Source of the DNA: Patescibacteria group bacterium AH-259-L07
Lineage (GTDB): Bacteria; Patescibacteriota; Patescibacteriia; UBA2591; UBA6264
Length of the DNA stretch: 20,562 nucleotides
NCBI GenBank assembly: GCA_027718005.1
Contig: JALLOP010000016.1
Coordinates: 1-20,562 of the forward strand
Reading direction: 5' to 3'
In this document: positions 6,407 to 12,099 of the stretch, one piece after another
Layout: every line of letters begins with the position of its first letter
How positions within the stretch are numbered: position 1 is the stretch's first letter
Made by a program: the position numbers and the translations under genes
Notes under the pieces: model-generated
Database searches by the model: none
What the model saw: only the letters and a program-made list of their open reading frames with translations
What the model was told of the DNA's origin: nothing

Positions 6407-7303
6407 ATGCGGGTTTTGAAGTTAGCAGGACAAAATTTTTTTAGAAATTTTTTACTCTCTATTACCAGCATTATTATCATACTGTTAATGCTGTTATCTA
6501 TCTCTTTAATGTATAGCTTAAATACCATTGGCCAAACCGTACTCAACTCATTTAAAGACAAGATGGATTTAGGAATTTACTTAAAAACTAATATTGATGA
6601 GGGTATCGCAACACAGCTTCGATTTGAATTAGAAAATATGACGGAAGTTAAACAAATTAACTATATCCCTTCGCAGCAATCTCTCGAACTATTTAGAGAA
6701 CGACACAAAAATAATCCCCTTATTTTAAAATCACTTGAAGAACTAGGCGAAAATCCACTTGGCGCGACGATTACCATAAAATTCCACGATCCAGCGGCTT
6801 ATCAAAAAGCGCTTGATATAATTGGGAAAAATGAATATAAAGAAATTGTTCAAGATCAAGATTTTTATGATTACCAGGGTCTCATTAATACGTTTACTAC
6901 TTTTAATAAAAAAACGTCTCTGGTCGGACTGTGGCTCAACGGATTTTTTGTTATCATTGCCATTTTAATTATTTTTAACACAATTAAATTAGGTGCTCTA
7001 TCTCGGCAAAAAGAAGTGAAAATTATGAGATTGGTGGGCGCAACTGCATGGTTTATCCGCACTCCCTATTTATTAGAAGCCGGACTCTATGCGCTCAGTG
7101 CATGGATTTTAAACCTTATTATTATGCTCTTGGCTTCATTCTTTGCCGCCCCCTATATTTCACAATTTTTAGAACTAGATTTTAATCTGTTTACACATTT
7201 TAAAACCATTGGTATAACATTCTGGCTGTACCTTTTACTATATGCATTAATTATCGCAATGATTGGCTCAAGTCTTGCTATTAAAAAATATTTAAAAGTA
7301 TAA
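6407..7303 (+). CDS. ftsX: Cell-division ABC permease FtsX
   Basis: A 298-residue membrane protein with the FtsX layout. A short cytoplasmic N-terminus (MRVLKLAGQNFFRN) leads into TM1 (about 17-37), then a large extracytoplasmic domain (about 40-165, including DLGIYLKTNIDEG), and three TM segments in the C-terminal half (about 175-195, 220-245 and 265-290). The cytoplasmic loop LSRQKEVKIMRLVGAT between TM2 and TM3 is the conserved FtsX/permease coupling segment that contacts the FtsE ATPase. FtsEX activates peptidoglycan hydrolases at the septum. ftsE is not adjacent in this window, unlike the usual ftsE-ftsX pair, although the sequence upstream is complete. No Shine-Dalgarno precedes the ATG. 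tRNA-Cys starts 7 nt after the stop, so the two may be co-transcribed. Confidence 0.9.
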   Translation: MRVLKLAGQNFFRNFLLSITSIIIILLMLLSISLMYSLNTIGQTVLNSFKDKMDLGIYLKTNIDEGIATQLRFELENMTEVKQINYIPSQQSLELFRERHKNNPLILKSLEELGENPLGATITIKFHDPAAYQKALDIIGKNEYKEIVQDQDFYDYQGLINTFTTFNKKTSLVGLWLNGFFVIIAILIIFNTIKLGALSRQKEVKIMRLVGATAWFIRTPYLLEAGLYALSAWILNLIIMLLASFFAAPYISQFLELDFNLFTHFKTIGITFWLYLLLYALIIAMIGSSLAIKKYLKV

Positions 7304-7310
7304 AAAATAT

Positions 7311-7383
7311 GGCCACGTAGGCAAATGGCAAAGCCGAGGGTCTGCAAAACCCTTATTCACGGGTTCGATTCCCGTCGTGGCCT
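7311..7383 (+). tRNA. tRNA-Cys (anticodon GCA)
   Basis: Full cloverleaf of 73 nt. The acceptor is GGCCACG (7311-7317) with CGTGGCC (7376-7382). The anticodon arm is AGGGT-CTGCAAA-ACCCT (7337-7353), giving GCA at 7344-7346. The T arm is ACGGG-TTCGATT-CCCGT. The discriminator base is U (7383), the known tRNA-Cys identity base. CCA is not encoded. A short T run follows, which may terminate the ftsX-tRNA transcript. Confidence 0.96.
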
Positions 7384-7417
7384 TTTTAATGTGAACGACC
7401 TACATGTCGCGAACATT

Positions 7418-7518
7418 ACCCCGCCCTCTATGCCTATGACTCAACGTGACGGACTTAAAGTTATATTCATAAATTTAAGTTTCTTGACTAATATTGTGAT
7501 GAGCTTAGAGGGCGGGGT
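7418..7518. repeat. 101-bp CCCCGCCCTCTA inverted-repeat element
   Basis: ACCCCGCCCTCTA (7418-7430) and TAGAGGGCGGGGT (7506-7518) are perfect 13-bp complements. The interior (75 nt) carries a second hairpin, ACTTAAA with TTTAAGT (about 7453-7480). Size and the ACCCCG ends match the element at 6245-6341, but the interiors do not look alike. It fills the gap between tRNA-Cys and the exonuclease gene. A further small hairpin, GAAAAAT/ATTTTTC (7523-7546), ends 4 nt before the next ATG. Confidence 0.55.
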
Positions 7519-7550
7519 GCTCGAAAAATCAATACATTAATTTTTCTCAC

Positions 7551-8498
7551 ATGTCAACAAAAAAACCAAAGCTTATTGTTATTGATGCGCCAGCAGTTTT
7601 GTATCGCGGATGGTATGCATTACCAAAGATCAAGGATCCTAAAGGCAGAACTATTAATGCAGTATATGGATTTACTGCACTACTATTAAAGTTATTAAGA
7701 GAGCAAAAACCAGACTATATTGCTGCGGCATTTGACACGCCTGCGCCGACATTCCGACATAAAAAGTATAAAAAGTATAAAGCGACCAGAGTACCGCAGC
7801 CGCAAGAATTTTATGACCAAATACCTATTACTAAACAGGTGATTGAATCGTTTAATATACCTGTATTTAGTAAAGACGGTTTTGAGGCTGATGATTTAAT
7901 TGCAACACTGGTCACCAACCAAAAATCTAAAATCAAAAATCTTACATCGCTTATTGTTACCGGCGACCTTGATCTTTTGCAATTGGTCGACCATCATACC
8001 AATGTATATTTTTTAAAACAAGGGGTAAAAAACATAAAAATATATGATACTGATGCAGTATATAAACGGTTTGATTTGCCGCCAAACAGCCTTATTGATT
8101 TTAAAGCGCTCGCTGGCGATCCTTCAGATAATATCCCCGGAGCGCCGGGCATTGGACTAAAAACAGCAACTGACTTAATTAAAAAATTTAAAACAATAGA
8201 AAATATTTATAAATATATAGAAAAACCTGGAGACAAAACCCCGAAGGAAAGCAAGCTTCCTACGGGGCAGGTAAAAGAATCAGTTGTTCAAACTCTTATT
8301 AAGCGCAAAAAGGATGTATTGCTTGCGAAAGAACTTATCACCTTAAAAAATGACGTAAAAGGATCATCACTTGGCTCTCATGATCATATAAAGCTTGATA
8401 TAGAAAAAATAACAAGATTATTTAATACATTAGGATTTAAAAGCTTACTTAAACGATTAGAACAAATTAACGCGGGCGAACAAAACAAATTATTTTAA
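7551..8498 (+). CDS. Stand-alone 5'-3' exonuclease (PolA N-terminal domain type)
   Basis: A 315-residue flap/5'-3' exonuclease, equal to the N-terminal domain of DNA polymerase I without the polymerase. Acidic metal-binding motifs are present: FDTPAPTFRHK, FEADDLIATL, and TGDLDLLQLV. The H3TH DNA-binding motif follows as GDPSDNIPGAPGIGLKTA. It would remove RNA primers and flaps during lagging-strand synthesis. It lies 3 nt before holA, so the two form a replication operon. Residues 230-239 (KTPKESKLPTG region) are encoded by a 29-bp palindrome that appears to have been inserted in frame in a surface loop after the H3TH. No Shine-Dalgarno is seen; a small hairpin ends 4 nt before the ATG. Whether a polymerase domain is encoded elsewhere cannot be told. 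Confidence 0.93.
   Translation: MSTKKPKLIVIDAPAVLYRGWYALPKIKDPKGRTINAVYGFTALLLKLLREQKPDYIAAAFDTPAPTFRHKKYKKYKATRVPQPQEFYDQIPITKQVIESFNIPVFSKDGFEADDLIATLVTNQKSKIKNLTSLIVTGDLDLLQLVDHHTNVYFLKQGVKNIKIYDTDAVYKRFDLPPNSLIDFKALAGDPSDNIPGAPGIGLKTATDLIKKFKTIENIYKYIEKPGDKTPKESKLPTGQVKESVVQTLIKRKKDVLLAKELITLKNDVKGSSLGSHDHIKLDIEKITRLFNTLGFKSLLKRLEQINAGEQNKLF
8239..8267 (+). repeat. In-frame palindrome in the exonuclease gene
   Basis: CCCCG (8239-8243) pairs with CGGGG (8263-8267), AGGAA (8245-8249) with TTCCT (8257-8261), and GC with GC around an AA tip. One A-A mismatch and one bulged A break the stem. It is much more GC-rich than the flanking codons and looks like a REP-type hairpin that has become coding. 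Confidence 0.65.
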
Positions 8499-8501
8499 AC
8501 T

Positions 8502-9533
8502 ATGGTTATTTTTCTTTACGGGCCAGATACATACCGATCAAAACAAAAACTATCTGCGCTCAAACAAAAATTTAAATATCAAAAAGATAAACAAGGATTG
8601 AGTATTGCTGAACTTTCTGCTTCTGCCATAGATGTTGATATGTTGCGAAAAACAGTGCTGAGCAGCGGACTATTTTCTCAAAAAAGACTTACCATAATTA
8701 AGGGACTTTTTGCGTCTTTAAAGAAAAAAGAACATATTGATGCATTGATACAAGAAGCGGCAAATATAGTAAGGCATATTGGCGACCCGCCTGCTCGCCT
8801 CGCTAAAGCTTCGGCGAAGCGGGCCGGCGAGGCAAGTAACATTCTTATTTTCTTTGATGAAGAAATTGATCAAAAAAAACTCACTAATTCACAAAAACAA
8901 CTATATAACGCTCTTAAAAATACAAAGTATGCGCAAGAATTTAAACAATTAGCTCCATACCAGACAAAAGCATGGATTACAAAACAAATTGAAAAAAATA
9001 ACATGAGTATTGATGCTCGCGCAGTCGATCTTTTATTTGATATTTGTGGGAATAATCTATGGGAACTCAACAATGAGCTTGATAAAATAATTGCCGCTTT
9101 ATATAAATCTCAATCAACTATTAGAATAAAAGATATTCAAAAACTGGTCTTGGTAAAAACTGAACAAGACATTTTCAAACTCGTTGATGCAATTGGGCAC
9201 AAAAATAAACCGCTCGCCCTTAAACTATTATCTGATCAGCTAAAAGGCGGGGCCAGCATTGATTATCTTATTTCTATGCTCGCGCATCAATATCGCACCA
9301 TACTGCGTATCAAAACCTATATACAAAAAAGCAACACAACTAACTCATACGCTATAGCGCGCGCTCTTTCACTTCATCCCTTTGTCGGCAAAAAAGGATT
9401 GGATCAAGAAAAGAATTATACCTTAGAAGAATTAAAAAAAACCTATCGCAAACTACTTGAGATAGATTTTATACGCAAAACTCGATCTATTAACCCTGAA
9501 ACACTTTTAGATGTTTTGATTGCTACTTCTTGA
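8502..9533 (+). CDS. holA: DNA polymerase III delta subunit
   Basis: A 343-residue clamp-loader delta subunit, which opens the beta sliding clamp. The start MVIFLYGPDTYRSKQKL is typical of HolA (LYGxDxxL). Domain I spans about 1-160, with ILIFFDEEID in a Walker-B-like position. A linker with PYQTKAWITKQIEKNNMSID and a helical region NLWELNNELDKI follow. The C-terminal collar domain (about 225-343) includes KLLSDQLKGGASIDYLISMLAHQYRTI. It starts 3 nt after the exonuclease stop. Residues 95-112 (PPARLAKASAKRAGEAS region) are encoded by a GC-rich palindrome, an in-frame insertion before the FFDEE strand. The 3' end overlaps the convergent rpsT by 11 nt. High confidence from overall pattern, although HolA is poorly conserved. 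Confidence 0.88.
   Translation: MVIFLYGPDTYRSKQKLSALKQKFKYQKDKQGLSIAELSASAIDVDMLRKTVLSSGLFSQKRLTIIKGLFASLKKKEHIDALIQEAANIVRHIGDPPARLAKASAKRAGEASNILIFFDEEIDQKKLTNSQKQLYNALKNTKYAQEFKQLAPYQTKAWITKQIEKNNMSIDARAVDLLFDICGNNLWELNNELDKIIAALYKSQSTIRIKDIQKLVLVKTEQDIFKLVDAIGHKNKPLALKLLSDQLKGGASIDYLISMLAHQYRTILRIKTYIQKSNTTNSYAIARALSLHPFVGKKGLDQEKNYTLEELKKTYRKLLEIDFIRKTRSINPETLLDVLIATS
8785..8833 (+). repeat. In-frame GC-rich palindrome in holA
   Basis: CTCGCC (8794-8799) pairs with GGCGAG (8826-8831), and inside it GCTTC (8808-8812) pairs with GAAGC (8816-8820) across GGC. The insert keeps the frame open and encodes an Ala/Lys/Arg-rich loop. Neighbouring sequence is AT-rich, so the compositional break is sharp. 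Confidence 0.65.
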
Positions 9534-9789
9534 TGGCATTTAATTTCTTAACTGCGCGTGATTTTTTTCGTGCAGCTGTATTTTTTTTTAACACACCTTT
9601 TTGCACAGCTCTGTCAAGTACTTTTTGTAATTGTAAATAAATATCAGCAGCTTGTTTTTTCTTCTTACTTGCTATAGCTTTTAAAAACTGGCGTCTGAGC
9701 CAGTTAATATTTTCCTTTATTACTTTGTTGCGTGCTTCGCGCTTCTTAGATTGTCTCAGCGCTTTTGCTGCTGATTTTTTAATCGGCAT
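9523..9789 (-). CDS. rpsT: 30S ribosomal protein S20
   Basis: An 88-residue, strongly basic helical protein beginning MPIKKSAAKALRQSKKREARN, the hallmark S20 N-terminus, with the conserved KGVLKKNTAARKKSR near the C-terminus. It binds 16S rRNA in the small subunit. The frame is open further upstream, but the ATG at 9789 matches the family start. GGGGGAAG lies about 10 nt before this ATG and could serve as ribosome-binding sequence. Just above it the leader forms a hairpin, GCACTCAA/TTGAGTGC (9826-9806). The TAG stop overlaps the 3' end of holA tail to tail (9523-9533). Confidence 0.95.
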   Translation of the reverse strand: MPIKKSAAKALRQSKKREARNKVIKENINWLRRQFLKAIASKKKKQAADIYLQLQKVLDRAVQKGVLKKNTAARKKSRAVKKLNAIKK

Positions 9790-9805
9790 AATCGTCGCTT
9801 CCCCC

Positions 9806-9826
9806 GCACTCAATCTTGTTGAGTGC
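9806..9826 (-). promoter_or_regulatory. Hairpin in the rpsT leader
   Basis: GCACTCAA (9826-9819) and TTGAGTGC (9813-9806) form a perfect 8-bp stem with a 5-nt loop, ending one base before the G-rich sequence that precedes the rpsT start. It may gate ribosome access; S20 autoregulation is known in other bacteria, but this hairpin is not a recognised motif. Confidence 0.45.
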
Positions 9827-9839
9827 TGGATTCGCTCCA

Positions 9840-9942
9840 ATTCCTAATTTCTAAATCCTAATTTCTAAATTTTTTAGACATTAGACATTTAGGCATTAAA
9901 AAATTTATTAGGAATTAGGCAATTAGACATTAGAAATTAAAA
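9840..9942. repeat. AT-rich foldback, CCTAATTTCTAA word family, copy 1
   Basis: Two tandem 14-mers TCCTAATTTCTAAA (9842-9855, 9856-9869) are followed by TTAGACA/TTAGGCA-type words on the other arm (9874-9935). The arms complement each other imperfectly; for example CCTAATTTCTAAATTTTTT pairs with AAAAAATTTATTAGGAATTAGG-like sequence at 9898-9919. It lies between the 89-residue gene and rpsT. It is a diverged homologue of the stretch at 16570-16670. Confidence 0.6.
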
Positions 9943-10014
9943 GATTATATTTTTATTTCTTTTTGACTTCTAGTCGTCGTTTTTACTTTTTAAATCTTTA
10001 CTTCTTATGTTATA

Positions 10015-10284
10015 CTAATATCCTTCTTCGCCTCGTAACATTTCCTCTTCCTTGGCAATCATTCTTTCCCATTGATCTCTCCCATCAATTAAAACATTGA
10101 GTTTTGCTTTGAAATCTTCATTAAAGTCTTCAACCAATCGTGGATCTTTTTGAAAAAGCTTATATAAATCCTCAAGAATTTCATCGGGAAACACGGGTAA
10201 AAAAATAAGCAGATCGTTCTGATCAACATCAGAAATTTTTGAAGAAGCAATAAGTTGTCGGATTTTTTCTAATATACTAGCCAT
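10015..10284 (-). CDS. Small hypothetical protein
   Basis: An 89-residue, acidic, probably all-helical protein (MASILEKIRQLIASSKIS, later EEEMLRGEEGY) with no Cys, signal peptide or membrane segment. I do not recognise a family. It is the second gene of a two-gene unit: its ATG lies 33 nt after the stop of the 96-residue gene, with AGAAAGA just upstream as a weak ribosome-binding sequence. The segment DVDQNDLLIFLPVFPDEILEDLYKLF looks like amphipathic helices, compatible with a small protein-binding role. Transcription may continue to rpsT through the repeat at 9840-9942. Confidence 0.65.
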   Translation of the reverse strand: MASILEKIRQLIASSKISDVDQNDLLIFLPVFPDEILEDLYKLFQKDPRLVEDFNEDFKAKLNVLIDGRDQWERMIAKEEEMLRGEEGY

Positions 10285-10317
10285 TCTTTCTATAATTACA
10301 AGATAAAATCTGTTGGA

Positions 10318-10608
10318 TTAAATGCTCTTCTCAATCTGTCCCTTTAAATCGGCGGGGTTATTACACAAACGCTCAACCAAACCCAAGACAGAGCCACTGC
10401 CTGGCAGATCTCCTCTGCCGTGACGCTTATGCATTTGTTTCCAGAGCTCTAGCCCCTGTCTAAAATTATCAATCGTTTCTTGATCCGGGTCATCCCATTT
10501 CTGTGCTGCTCGCTCGGCCTTTTCTTTGCCTGACAAATCTGACAAATTCTCAATTGTTCGTTCTTGGCCTTTTCTTCTATTGAAAAAGCCTTCTCCAAAT
10601 TTGATCAT
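10318..10608 (-). CDS. Small hypothetical protein, first gene of a two-gene unit
   Basis: A 96-residue soluble protein with a basic N-terminus (MIKFGEGFFNRRKGQERT), a highly charged middle and a Gly/Ser-containing segment (GRGDLPGSGSVLGLVERL). No family is recognised and there are no membrane segments. It has an excellent promoter at 10651-10679. GGAGGGAG (10634-10627) is 18 nt before the ATG, too far for a normal Shine-Dalgarno, and no in-frame start lies closer to it. It shares a divergent promoter region with ruvA, which does not by itself imply a DNA-repair role. Confidence 0.65.
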   Translation of the reverse strand: MIKFGEGFFNRRKGQERTIENLSDLSGKEKAERAAQKWDDPDQETIDNFRQGLELWKQMHKRHGRGDLPGSGSVLGLVERLCNNPADLKGQIEKSI

Positions 10609-10650
10609 ATGCTTCTTTTAATTCTACTCCCTCCAATATGTTTATACTAT

Positions 10651-10679
10651 ATTATACCACACATGCAAAAACTTGTCAA
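10651..10679 (-). promoter_or_regulatory. Consensus promoter for the two small genes
   Basis: On the minus strand a perfect TTGACA (10679-10674), 17-nt spacer and a perfect TATAAT (10656-10651). Transcription should start near 10645, about 36 nt before the ATG at 10608. The -35 overlaps that of the divergent ruvA promoter. Confidence 0.8.
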
Positions 10680-10700
10680 CCCCATAGAAGAGCGTATAAT
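10673..10700 (+). promoter_or_regulatory. Divergent promoter for ruvA
   Basis: TTGTCA (10673-10678), 16-nt spacer and a perfect TATAAT (10695-10700). Its -35 is superimposed on the minus-strand -35 (10674-10679), so two polymerases could not bind at once. The ruvA leader would be about 190 nt. Confidence 0.65.
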
Positions 10701-10732
10701 ACAATTATAGCACTATTTTAAATAAAACCCCC

Positions 10733-10741
10733 TGTGGATAA
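10733..10741 (-). other. Single consensus DnaA box
   Basis: TGTGGATAA reads TTATCCACA on the minus strand, the exact DnaA-box consensus. It is alone: no cluster of boxes and no DnaA gene nearby, so it may be a titration or regulatory site or chance, not an origin. Confidence 0.35.
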
Positions 10742-10744
10742 CTT

Positions 10745-10781
10745 ATTATATCGGAATTTATTTTAGAAATTCCGATATAAT
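10745..10781 (+). promoter_or_regulatory. 15-bp perfect palindrome in the ruvA leader
   Basis: ATTATATCGGAATTT (10745-10759) and AAATTCCGATATAAT (10767-10781) are perfect complements across ATTTTAG. Both arms carry TATAAT-like sequence. It could be a repressor operator or an RNA hairpin. It is AT-rich and unlike the GC-rich hairpins that follow it. Confidence 0.5.
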
Positions 10782-10792
10782 CAGAAAGGGGG

Positions 10793-10897
10793 CGGGAAGA
10801 CTACGTCTTCCCGTGGAGGAAAACAGCGAGCGAAGCAAGCGCTAGAAACCGTGGGTTTCTAGAAAAATAGTTCGTAAGCGAAGCGAGTGACTATTTT
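10793..10897 (+). repeat. Stack of hairpins ending flush with the ruvA start
   Basis: Three clear units follow in order: CGGGAAGAC-TAC-GTCTTCCCG (10793-10813), CTAGAAACC-GTG-GGTTTCTAG (10842-10862), and AAAATAGT (10864-10871) with ACTATTTT (10890-10897), whose last base abuts the ATG. The first two have 9-bp stems and 3-nt loops. The spacer and the last loop share a GCGAAGC core (GAGCGAAGCAAG, AAGCGAAGCGAG). It looks like a mosaic of short palindromic repeats lying in the ruvA 5' leader. Confidence 0.55.
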
Positions 10898-11467
10898 ATG
10901 ATATATACAATTGAAGGAAACGTTACTTATAAAGATAAACATTTTATTGTCATTAAAACAAATGGTCTTTCATACCAAGTCTTTGTTACTGATTTTTTAT
11001 ATTTAAAAATAAAAACAGATCAAAATATTAAACTATTTACCTATTTAGAAATACGAAGTGATGCGATAGAGCTATATGGATTTGAGAACATCAAAGAGCG
11101 AACATATTTTAAACTTCTCAGATCAATCTCAGGCATCGGCCCAAAATCAAGTATGAACGTTCTCTCACTCATACATATAAAAGATTTAGAGCAGGCAATT
11201 ATTAATGAAGATATTTTAGCACTCACGCGGGTTTCAGGGATTGGAAAAAAAACTGCGGAACGTGTTATATTGGAACTCAAAGGCAAAATCAAAGCAACTC
11301 CTGACACACAACGAGTGAAGAAAAATGATGCACTGGTTATTGATGCATTAACCAGTATGGGATATGCCCTTCCAGAAGCGCGCGAAGCTATAAAAAAAAT
11401 CCCCGAAGATATTGAGCAAGCTGAAAAACGAATCAAATACGCCCTAAAGATTTTATCTGGAAGATAA
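10898..11467 (+). CDS. ruvA: Holliday junction helicase subunit RuvA
   Basis: A 189-residue RuvA, the tetrameric protein that binds four-way junctions and loads RuvB. It has an N-terminal OB fold (about 1-64, starting MIYTIEGNV) and two helix-hairpin-helix motifs (SISGIGPKSSMNVLS near residue 76 and RVSGIGKKTAERVILELKGK near 110). The C-terminal RuvB-contacting domain spans about 140-189 and includes DALTSMGYALPEAREAI. It is slightly shorter than the E. coli protein (203). ruvB and ruvC are not in the window. The ATG has no Shine-Dalgarno; a hairpin base sits immediately before it. It is convergent with rplU across a 137-nt foldback. Confidence 0.96.
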   Translation: MIYTIEGNVTYKDKHFIVIKTNGLSYQVFVTDFLYLKIKTDQNIKLFTYLEIRSDAIELYGFENIKERTYFKLLRSISGIGPKSSMNVLSLIHIKDLEQAIINEDILALTRVSGIGKKTAERVILELKGKIKATPDTQRVKKNDALVIDALTSMGYALPEAREAIKKIPEDIEQAEKRIKYALKILSGR

Positions 11468-11604
11468 AATCTTAAATTCCTAATGCCTAATTTCTAATGA
11501 AATGCCAAATGTCTAATGACTAAATGTCTAAAAATTTTTTAGAAATTAGACATTTTAGAATTAAAAATTTTGTTAGGAATTAGACAATTAGACATTAGAA
11601 ATTT
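11468..11604. repeat. AT-rich foldback, CCTAATTTCTAA word family, copy 2
   Basis: It fills the whole convergent gap between ruvA and rplU. One arm uses words such as CCTAATGCCTAATTTCTAATG and ATGTCTAATGAC; the other uses TTAGAAATTAGACATTT, TTAGGAATTAGACAATTAG and CATTAGAAATTT. Local hairpins such as AAATGTCTAA with TTAGACATTT are nested in it. With both genes reading in, it probably acts as a bidirectional terminator. Confidence 0.6.
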
Positions 11605-11952
11605 CTAAATACTTTTCTTAACGGCTCTCCTTTTTGCAGCAGGGCCTATTTTAATTATCTTAACTTCAGTATAGCGCTGACGATGTCCTTGCTTTTTTCG
11701 ATAGCGGGTTTTTGGCTTATATTTAATAACTACAACTTTTTTCCCTTTTTCTTGCGCTATAATCTCTGCCTCTACATTCTTTTCTACATACGGTTTTCCG
11801 ATCTCTATCTTGTCCTTATCTGAGTCAAATGCTAAAAGCACGTGTCTAAAAACTACGTTTTCACCAATTTCCCCATCAATACGCTCAATACGCAAAACAT
11901 CTCCTTGCTTTACCAGGTATTGTTTTCCTCCCGTTTTAATTACAGCATACAT
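11605..11952 (-). CDS. rplU: 50S ribosomal protein L21
   Basis: A 115-residue L21 starting MYAVIKTGGKQYLVKQGD, the invariant L21 N-terminus, and containing KVVVIKYKPKTRYRKKQGHRQRYTEVKI, the conserved 23S-rRNA-binding stretch. The frame is open seven codons further, but the ATG at 11952 matches the family. Immediately upstream is a perfect 12-bp palindrome, AGCGCTAGCGCT (11954-11965), which may occlude the start. rpmA (L27), the usual partner just downstream, is absent: the next gene is convergent ruvA. It follows the ClpC-like gene after a long A-rich/T-rich foldback. Confidence 0.96.
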   Translation of the reverse strand: MYAVIKTGGKQYLVKQGDVLRIERIDGEIGENVVFRHVLLAFDSDKDKIEIGKPYVEKNVEAEIIAQEKGKKVVVIKYKPKTRYRKKQGHRQRYTEVKIIKIGPAAKRRAVKKSI

Positions 11953-12099
11953 AAGCGCTAGCGCTAAAATCAAAAATTAAAAATCAAAAATCAAAAACAA
12001 ATATTAAAAACTAAAAAACTTTAAAATACTTAAAAATAATTCTATGTTTTTTCATTTTTACGTTTTTGTTTTTTATCTTTTATATTTTATCTTTTATTT
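11953..12099 (-). repeat. A-rich/T-rich foldback between clpC-like gene and rplU
   Basis: In transcript order an A-rich arm (GATAAAATATAAAAGATAAA and similar, 12099-12045) is followed by a T-rich arm of heptamer-like words (GTTTTTTAGTTTTTAATATT, TTTTTGATTTTTGATTTT, 12025-11965). The arms complement each other along about 50 nt with mismatches. The structure begins at the upstream stop codon and ends about 13 nt before the rplU ATG. Simple low-complexity drift is the alternative. Confidence 0.5.

Noticed and set aside
7325..7540. A 71-codon open frame across the tRNA and the following gap
   Set aside because: It starts inside tRNA-Cys and runs through an inverted-repeat element; it is a chance frame.
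9790..9840. N-terminal extension of rpsT (MERIQHSTRLSAGEATI)
   Set aside because: The extension is encoded by the leader hairpin and does not match S20; the ATG at 9789 gives the canonical MPIKKSAAKALRQ start.
10600..10900. Replication origin
   Set aside because: There is only one exact DnaA box and no box cluster, dnaA or dnaN; rpmH-rnpA nearby is suggestive but not enough.
11041..11436. A 131-codon minus-strand frame
   Set aside because: It is the antisense shadow of ruvA, whose motifs are unambiguous.
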